Part shown: piece after piece, positions 55,085 through 62,200 of the stretch
Position numbering within the stretch: position 1 is the stretch's first letter
Layout of the letters: the number at the start of each line of letters is the position of its first letter
Assembly (NCBI RefSeq): GCF_025133575.1
Contig: NZ_CP104011.1
Location: 3,604,965 to 3,668,964 of the forward strand
Direction: 5' to 3'
Source of the DNA: Pseudomonas sp. GCEP-101
GTDB taxonomy: Bacteria; Pseudomonadota; Gammaproteobacteria; Pseudomonadales; Pseudomonadaceae
DNA: 64,000 bases
Made by a program: the position numbers and the translations under genes
The notes under the pieces: model-generated
What the model saw: the letters and a program-made list of their open reading frames with translations, nothing else
The model's database searches: none
Told to the model about the DNA's origin: nothing

Positions 55085-57246
55085 TACCCCGCTGCCGGGC
55101 CGACGTGGCCCTTGCGCAATGCTTCGATGACCGCGTCTTTCGGGCCGTCGGCGACGATGCGGCCGCTGTCGAGCACCAGCAGGCGGTCGACCAGGCTGAG
55201 CATCGAGGTGCGGTGGGTGACCAGCAGCAGGGTCTTGTCGCGGCAGGCTTCGTGCAGGCGCTTGCGCAGGATCTCCTCGCTGCTGTTGTCCATGGCGCTG
55301 GTGGGCTCGTCCAGCAGCAGGATCGGCGGGTCGAGCAGCAGCGCGCGGGCCATCAGCACGGTCTGGCGCTGGCCGCCGGACAGCAGCTGGCCACGCTCGC
55401 CCACCGGGCGGTCGAAGCCGGCCGGGTGCTGCCGGGCCAGCTCGCTGACGCCGGTCAGCTCGGCCACTTCGAGCATCCGCGCATCGCTGACGTAGCGCGC
55501 GCCGAGAGTCAGGTTGTCGCGCAGGCTGCCGGCCAGCAGCGGCAGGTCATGGGCCACGTAGCCGATCTGCTGGCGCAGGTCGGAGACGTCGAGCTGGCGC
55601 AGGTCCAGGCCGTCCAGCAGGATCTGTCCTTCGTCGGGGTGGTAGAAGCCCATGAGCAGGCGGCCGAAGGTGCTCTTGCCCGAGCCGCTCTTGCCGATGA
55701 TGCCGATCTTCTCGCCGGGGGCCAGGCGCAGGCTGACGTGGTGCAGCGCCGGGGTGGTCTGCTCGGGGTAGCTGAAGCTGAGCTGGCGCACTTCCAGCGC
55801 GCCGTGCAGCTGGGTACGTTCCAGCGGGCGCTGGCGGGCCTGGCGCTCCTGCGGCAGCTCCATCAGCGCGTCGGTGCTCTTCATGGTCAGGCGTGCCTGC
55901 TGGTAGCGGGTGATCAGCCCGGCGATCTGCCCCAGCGGGGCCAGCACGCGGCTGTTGAGCATGTAGCTGGCGACCAGTGCGCCGACGCTGAGGTTGCCGT
56001 CGAGGATGCTGTAGACCCCGGCGCAGATCATTGCCAGGCCGGCGAACTGCTGGAGGAACAGCGTGCCGTTGGTGGCCAGGGCGCTGAGGAAGCGCGCATG
56101 GTTGTCCAGCCGCGCCAGGGCGCCGTGGGTGGATTCCCAGCGGTACTGGCGCTCGCTCTCGGCGCCGCAGGCCTTGAGGGTTTCCAGCCCGCCGAGGGTT
56201 TCGATCAGCAGGGCCTGGCGTTCGGCGCCCAGGGTCAGGCTCTTCTGCACGGTGTCGCGCAGGCGGCTCTGGATGATCAGGGCGAACACGATGGTGATGG
56301 GGAAGGCCAGCAGCGGCACGGCCACCAGCCAGCCGCCGAGCAGGCCGATGACCAGGATCATCAGCAGCGAGAAGGGCAGGTCGATCAGGCTGGTCAGGGT
56401 CAGCGCGGTGAGGAATTCGCGCAGGCCCTGGAAGTCGTGGATGCTCTGGGCAAAGCCGCCGACGGTCTCCGGCTTGGCCACCAGCGACATGCCGGTGATG
56501 CGTTCGAACAGGGTGGCGGAGAGCACCACGTCGGTCTTCTTGCCGGCCATGTCCAGCAGGTTGGAGCGCAGCACCCGCAGCAGCAGTTCGAACAGCGTGC
56601 CGATCAGCAGGCCGGCGGCGAGCACCCAGAGGGTCGACAGCGCCTGGTTGGGCACCACGCGGTCATACGTCTGCATGACGAACAGCGGTACCAGCATGCC
56701 TAGCAGGTTGATCAGCAGGCTGGCGACCAGGGCGTCGGTGTAGAGCCAGCGCGACAGCCGCAGGGTGTCGCGGAACCAGGCGTCGACGCGCGGCACCAGC
56801 GGCTTGCGCGCGGCTTCGAGTTCGTGGCGTGGGCGGGCGAAGAGCGCCTGGCCGCTGTACTGGGCGGCCAGCTCGTCGGCGCCTACGGCCTGTTCGCCGC
56901 CGTCGGTCTCGCAGGGCAGGATCAGCGCCTGGCCGTCGTCGCGCCATTGGCGCAGCACGGCGCTGCGGCCATCGTTGAGCAGCAGCAGCACCGGCAGGTT
57001 GAGGTTGGAGATGCTCTTCAGCTCGCGGCGCAGCAGCCGGCCCTGCAGGCCGGCGCGGGCTGCCGCGCGCGGCAGCAGGGCGGCGGAGAGCCGCTGGTCG
57101 CGTAGCGGCAGGCCGGCGGACAGGCTGTTGCGGCTCACGGCGCAGCCGTGCAGGCGGCACAGGATCAGCAGTCCGTCGAGCAGGGGATCGTCATGGCTCA
57201 GGCGCGGATCGCCCGGCGCAGGTGTGCCGCGCTCCTGGATGATCAT
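55084..57246 (-). CDS. lapB: Type I secretion ABC transporter, LapB-like
   Basis: A 720-aa ABC exporter half-transporter. The N-terminal C39-like domain (residues about 20-150) lacks the catalytic cysteine of bacteriocin exporters, as in RTX/LapB-type systems. Six transmembrane helices follow (about 170-420). The ABC domain has Walker A GKSGSGKST, signature LSGGQRQTVLMARALLLDPP and Walker B ILLLDEPTSAMD. It exports large adhesins through LapC and LapE. ATG 57246 and the GTG six bases upstream are both possible; GGAGGAAG sits closer to ideal for the GTG. It overlaps lapC by TAATG. Confidence 0.92.
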   Translation of the reverse strand: MIIQERGTPAPGDPRLSHDDPLLDGLLILCRLHGCAVSRNSLSAGLPLRDQRLSAALLPRAAARAGLQGRLLRRELKSISNLNLPVLLLLNDGRSAVLRQWRDDGQALILPCETDGGEQAVGADELAAQYSGQALFARPRHELEAARKPLVPRVDAWFRDTLRLSRWLYTDALVASLLINLLGMLVPLFVMQTYDRVVPNQALSTLWVLAAGLLIGTLFELLLRVLRSNLLDMAGKKTDVVLSATLFERITGMSLVAKPETVGGFAQSIHDFQGLREFLTALTLTSLIDLPFSLLMILVIGLLGGWLVAVPLLAFPITIVFALIIQSRLRDTVQKSLTLGAERQALLIETLGGLETLKACGAESERQYRWESTHGALARLDNHARFLSALATNGTLFLQQFAGLAMICAGVYSILDGNLSVGALVASYMLNSRVLAPLGQIAGLITRYQQARLTMKSTDALMELPQERQARQRPLERTQLHGALEVRQLSFSYPEQTTPALHHVSLRLAPGEKIGIIGKSGSGKSTFGRLLMGFYHPDEGQILLDGLDLRQLDVSDLRQQIGYVAHDLPLLAGSLRDNLTLGARYVSDARMLEVAELTGVSELARQHPAGFDRPVGERGQLLSGGQRQTVLMARALLLDPPILLLDEPTSAMDNSSEEILRKRLHEACRDKTLLLVTHRTSMLSLVDRLLVLDSGRIVADGPKDAVIEALRKGHVGPAAG

Positions 57247-57421
57247 GGTCACGCTACTTCCTCCCGGGCCGCGCCGACCCGCGCGGGCAGGCCACGCCGA
57301 GCAGTTGCAGCTGCTCGCCGGGCCCGCCGGTCGCGGGTTCTTCCGTGCCCTGTCGTATCGCCTCACGGCCGTCGCCCCGACACCGGGCGGCGCGGGGCGG
57401 TGACGGGCGCGTGCGACTTTC

Positions 57422-58780
57422 TTATTTCAGGTCAGGCAGGCGCGCCTCGTTCTTCACATCCGACAGCGCCACGGCCTCGTGCGGGGCGACCACGTGCTGG
57501 GAGCGCAGCAGGCTGCCCATGCTGCCGAGCACGCGGTACATCGAGTACTCCTCGGTGTAGCGCACGTCGACGTAGCGGCGGTTGGCGGTGAAGAGTTCGT
57601 TCTCGCTGTCCAGCAGGTCGAGCAGGGTGCGCTGGCCGAGGGTGAACTGCTGCTGGTACGCCTCGCGCACCTTGCGGGTGTAGTCGGCGTATTCGCGGGC
57701 GGGCTGGGTCTGCTTGCGCGAGTTTTCCATCGCGTCCCAGGCCAGCGAGAGGTTTTCGTTGAGCAGCCGCAGGGCGTTGTTGCGGATGTCCTGGGCCTCG
57801 CCGATCTGGTGCGAGGTGGCGTTCAGGTGGGCCTTGTCGCGCATCCCGTTGAACAGGTTGTAGCGCATCACCACCTGGGCTTCCCAGCTGTTGTAGTGGC
57901 CTTCATCGCCGTCGACGTTGTTGTTGGCGGCCTTGGCCAGCTCGGCGTCGAAGCGCGGGTAGAAGGGCGCCTTGGCCGCTTCGTACTGCGATTCGGCGGC
58001 GTTGACGTCGGCTTGTGCCGACTTCAGCAGCGGGTTGTCGTTGAGCATGCCCTGGCGGGCGCTCAGCAGGTCCGGCGGGACTTCCGCCTTGACCGTGGCC
58101 GGCGTTTCCAGCTGGTCGGGCATGCGGCCGGTGGCGCTGTAGAAATTCGCCTCGGCATCGGCCAGGTTCACTTCCTCCGTATAGAGGTTGTTCTGCGCCA
58201 GGGCCAGACGGGCGATTGCCTGGTCGTTGTCGGCGGTGCTGCCGACGCCGCGCTCGCTGCGCAGGCGGATCTGGTCGCCGATGCGTTCGTGGGCCTGCAG
58301 GTTGTTCTTCGCCAGCGCCACCATCTCGCGGCGCTTGAGCACTTCGAGGTAGACCTCGACGGTGCGCAGGGCGGCGGTTTCCGAGGTTCCGAGGATACGG
58401 AAGGCCTTGGCGTTGACGTTGGACTCGTTGCGCCTGACCTCGTTGGGCGTGCCGAAGCCGTCGAACAGCATCTGCCGCAGACGGATTTCCGCATCGCCGC
58501 GGGTCAGGGTTTCATCGTTGTGGTTGCCCTGCGCGCGAGTCGTGGGGCTGTCGGTGTTCTCCCGGCCGTAACCGGCCACGAGATCGACGGTAGGCAGGTA
58601 GCCGCCCCTGGCGAACTTCAGTTCCTCATCTGCAGTGAGGCGACTGTTCACGCTCTGGCTGATTTCCGGGTGGTATTGCAGCGTGCTTTGTATAGCTTCG
58701 GTCAGTGTCATGGCCTGCCCATGAGCCCCTGACACCGCCAAAAATACACCGCTCCATAGTGCCGCGTTACGACTGCGCAT
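57422..58780 (-). CDS. lapE: TolC-family outer membrane channel, LapE-like
   Basis: A 452-aa outer membrane efflux protein with a signal peptide (first 22 residues, ending AHGQA) and the TolC repeat structure: LTEAIQSTLQYHPEISQSVN at the N-terminus, and a second half with ATVKAEVPPDLLSARQGMLN. The C-terminal repeat includes LGQRTLLDLLDSENELFTAN, a TolC hallmark. It supplies the outer-membrane tunnel for the LapB/LapC exporter; order lapE-lapB-lapC on one strand suggests an operon. ATG 58780 lies 42 bases from a palindrome that resembles a FleQ box. Confidence 0.9.
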   Translation of the reverse strand: MRSRNAALWSGVFLAVSGAHGQAMTLTEAIQSTLQYHPEISQSVNSRLTADEELKFARGGYLPTVDLVAGYGRENTDSPTTRAQGNHNDETLTRGDAEIRLRQMLFDGFGTPNEVRRNESNVNAKAFRILGTSETAALRTVEVYLEVLKRREMVALAKNNLQAHERIGDQIRLRSERGVGSTADNDQAIARLALAQNNLYTEEVNLADAEANFYSATGRMPDQLETPATVKAEVPPDLLSARQGMLNDNPLLKSAQADVNAAESQYEAAKAPFYPRFDAELAKAANNNVDGDEGHYNSWEAQVVMRYNLFNGMRDKAHLNATSHQIGEAQDIRNNALRLLNENLSLAWDAMENSRKQTQPAREYADYTRKVREAYQQQFTLGQRTLLDLLDSENELFTANRRYVDVRYTEEYSMYRVLGSMGSLLRSQHVVAPHEAVALSDVKNEARLPDLK

Positions 58781-58821
58781 GGCTTTGCTCCTGGTGTTCT
58801 GTACTTCGATGCTCTTTGATC

Positions 58822-58835
58822 GCCAATTTATTGGC
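58822..58835. promoter_or_regulatory. Palindrome resembling a FleQ box
   Basis: GCCAATTTATTGGC; on the minus strand GCCAATAAATTGGC differs from the known FleQ-box pattern GTCAATAAATTGAC at two positions. It lies 42 bases upstream of the lapE-like start. Confidence 0.4.
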
Positions 58836-59087
58836 TTTTTTGTCTTATCAAGCGTTTCACGCCTGTAACATCAGAGCTAAGAACAACTTTTCGAAAAGCT
58901 CAGAAGAATTTTTCACAAGGGTTATTCGGAAAAAATCTTATGAGCCCTGTGAAAACCAGCACATTGTTTGAGCGTGCAAGCCCTCGTGTTTCCTGGGTAT
59001 GGGCCGGAGGAGGCGCTTGCAAACGAAGCCAGGTACGGTTTGTAGCAGTAAGGGCGGGGACCACCGCAGAAGGACAAAAAACGCGTG

Positions 59088-59120
59088 GCCAGCATGACAA
59101 AAAATTGTCGCTGGCTTTTT
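59088..59120 (+). terminator. Terminator-like hairpin in the adhesin leader
   Basis: GCCAGC-at-GACAA-aaaa-TTGTC-GCTGGC followed by TTTTT lies about 140 bases before the adhesin start on its sense strand. It may attenuate adhesin transcription or stop RNA arriving from upstream. Confidence 0.6.
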
Positions 59121-59259
59121 GATGCAAAAGCGCTAGCAGTCCTCTTTGCTCCCTTCGCAACTTTCTTCGCAGCATCCGGATACAAGCGTGCCATGGCCTG
59201 TTTCGGTCAATCGTGCGCCGGTGGAGCCGGCCGCGGGATGTGCAGCGGAGGAAGGACTC

Positions 59260-62200
59260 ATGGCTACTTTGATGGGTGTCGTCAGCAAGGTAATCGGCGA
59301 AGTGTTTGCGGTAGCCGCCGATGGATCGCGTCGTCCTTTGTCACAGGGAGACAAGGTGTTTGTCGGTGAACAGCTGGTCACCGGCGCCAATGGCGCGGTC
59401 GCGCTGAAAGTCGCCGGGGGCGGCGAGATCACCCTGGGGCGCGACAGCTCGCTGCCGCTGACCTCGCAGATGCTGGCCGCTGCGCACCAGTCGGACCAGG
59501 GTGACCAGGCGGTTGCCCAGCAACAGCCGGCGACACCGACCAAGCAGGACGTCACCGACGTCAAGGCCCTGCAGGCCGCCATCGCCGCGGGCGTCGACCC
59601 GACCCAGGCCGCCGAGGCCACCGCCGCCGGCCCGAGCGCCGCGGGCGCTGCCGCCAATGGCAAGCCCGGTGGCGGGCACTCCTTCGTGTTGCTGACCGAA
59701 ATCGGCGGGCATATCGACCCCACCATCGGCTTCCCCACCGGGCCCATCGGCTCCGGTCCCTTGCCCCTGCGCGAGTTCGTTGGTAACCCGCAGCCTCAGG
59801 TCGAAGCCGTCGTGCCGCCGGATGGCGTGCCGAGCGCCGGCTCTGGCGGCGCTGCCAATGTGTTCGAAGCCGGGCTGCCCGGCGGCCTGCCCAATGGCGC
59901 GGGTGAGGGGGCGACCTTCACCGGCAACCTGGGCTACAGCTTCGGCCCCGATGGCGTCGGCAGCTTCGCCTGGGGCACAGCGGGGCTGCCCAGCCTGACC
60001 TCCGGCGGCGCGGCCATCACCTACAGCGTCAGCCCTGACGGCCTCGTGCTCACCGGCAGCGCCAATGGCACGCCGGTGTTCACCGTCACCCTCACCGATA
60101 TCAACACCGGCACATTCGAAGTGACGCTCCTGCAGCCGGTGGACCACCCGGTACAGGGCTCCGAAGACACCCTGACCTTCAACCTTCCCTACGTCATTAC
60201 CGATGGCAACGGCACGCCGGCCAACGGCAGCGTGACCGTGGGCATCGTCGACGATGCGCCACAGGGCAGCCTGTCCGCCAACAATGGCGTGGACGTGCTG
60301 CTGCAGACCCACGACGCCAACACCGCCGGTGCGGCCTTCGACACCGCCACCACCGACTTCAGCTCGGCCTTCCAGGTGACCGCCAACTACGGCGGCGACG
60401 GCGCCGGCAGCACGCAACTGAGCTACAGCCTGAACCTGGTGGCCGGCAACGGTGCCGACTCGGGGCTGACCAGCGGCGGCGCGGCTATCTTCCTGTACAG
60501 TGTGGGGGGCGTCATCGTCGCGTCCACCGCCGCCAGCGCGGCCGGCATCACGGGTGAGAACACCGTCTTCAGCCTGTCGGTGAACGGCAGCACCGGCGTG
60601 GTCACCCTGACCCAGTTCAGCGCCATCGACCACGCCCTGCCGGGCAGCGAGGGCAGCTACGCCAGCCAGGCCGTTGCGCTCGATTCCGGCCTGGTGCAAC
60701 TGCAGGGCAACCTGACGGTCACCGACCGTGATGGCGACAGCGTCACCTCCAGCAGCTCGCTGGACCTGGGCGGCCGGGTGAGCTTCACCGACGACGGCCC
60801 GAGCATTGCCGTGGGCAACACCGAAGGCCTGCAACTGACCGTGGATGAGTCCGCCCTGGGCACCGACGCCACCAGCAGCGTGGCAGTCAGCAGCCTGTTC
60901 AATGCCCAGTTCGGCGCCGATGGTGCCGGCTCGATCACCTACCAGGTCAGCACCACCGACAACACCGACAGCGGCCTGAAAGACACCGCCACGGGCGACA
61001 AGATCTTCCTGTTCAACACTGCCAATGGCGTCGAAGGCCGAGTCGGCGGCGCCGATGGCGCCGTCGCCTTCCGCGTGACGCTGGGCGAGGACGGCAAGAT
61101 CACCCTCGACCAGGTACGTGCACTGGTCCACCCCGACAGCGCCGATGCCAACGACCCGCTGAGCCTGGGCGAAGGCAAGATCAGCCTGAGCGCCACCGTG
61201 ACCGACGCCGATGGCGACCACCAGGGCGCCAGCCTCGACCTGGGCAGCAAGCTCACCTTCCTCGATGACGGCCCGAGCATCTCCGTGGGCAATACCGAAG
61301 GCCTGCACCTGACGGTGGACGAGTCTGACCTGAGCCAGGACGCCAGCAGCAGCGGCTCGGTGGCGGACCTGTTCAACGCCCAGTTCGGCGCCGACGGCGC
61401 CGGCTCGATCACCTACCAGATCAGCACCACCGACAACACCGACAGCGGCCTGAAAGACACCGCCACCGGCGACAAGATCTTCCTGTTCAACACCGCCACC
61501 GGCGTCGAAGGCCGAGTCGGCGGCGCCGATGGCGCCGTCGCCTTCCGCGTGACGCTGGGCGAGGACGGCAAGATCACCCTCGACCAGGTGCGTGCGTTGG
61601 TCCACCCGGACAGCGCCGATGCCAACGATCCGCTGAGCCTGGGCGAAGGCAAGATCAGCCTGAGTGCCACCGTGACTGACGCCGATGGCGACCATCAGAG
61701 TGCCAGCCTCGACCTGGGCAGCAAGCTCACCTTCCTCGATGACGGCCCGCGCATCGCGCCTATCGACGGCAGCGAGCTGCAGCTGAGCGTGGACGAAACC
61801 ACCCTCGGCCAATCGGCAACCAGCAGCGGCTCGGTGGCCGACCTGTTCAGCGGCCAGTTCGGCGCCGACGGTGCCGGCTCCATCACCTACAAGCTCGAAG
61901 CCGCCAACAACTCCGACAGCGGCCTGACCGACACCGCCAGCGGCCAGCGGGTGTTCCTCTTCAACACCGCCAACGGTGTGGAAGGGCGCCTGGAGACCAG
62001 CGGCGAAACCGCCTTCCGCGTGACCATCGGGCAGGACGGCAAGGTCACCCTGGAACAGCTGCGCGCGCTGGTGCACTCCGATACCAGTGACCCCAACGAC
62101 TCGCTGAGCCTGGCCGGCAAGATCGCCCTCAGCGCGACCATCACCGACAAGGACGGCGACAGCGCCACCACCTCCATCGACCTGGGCGGCAAGCTCAGCT

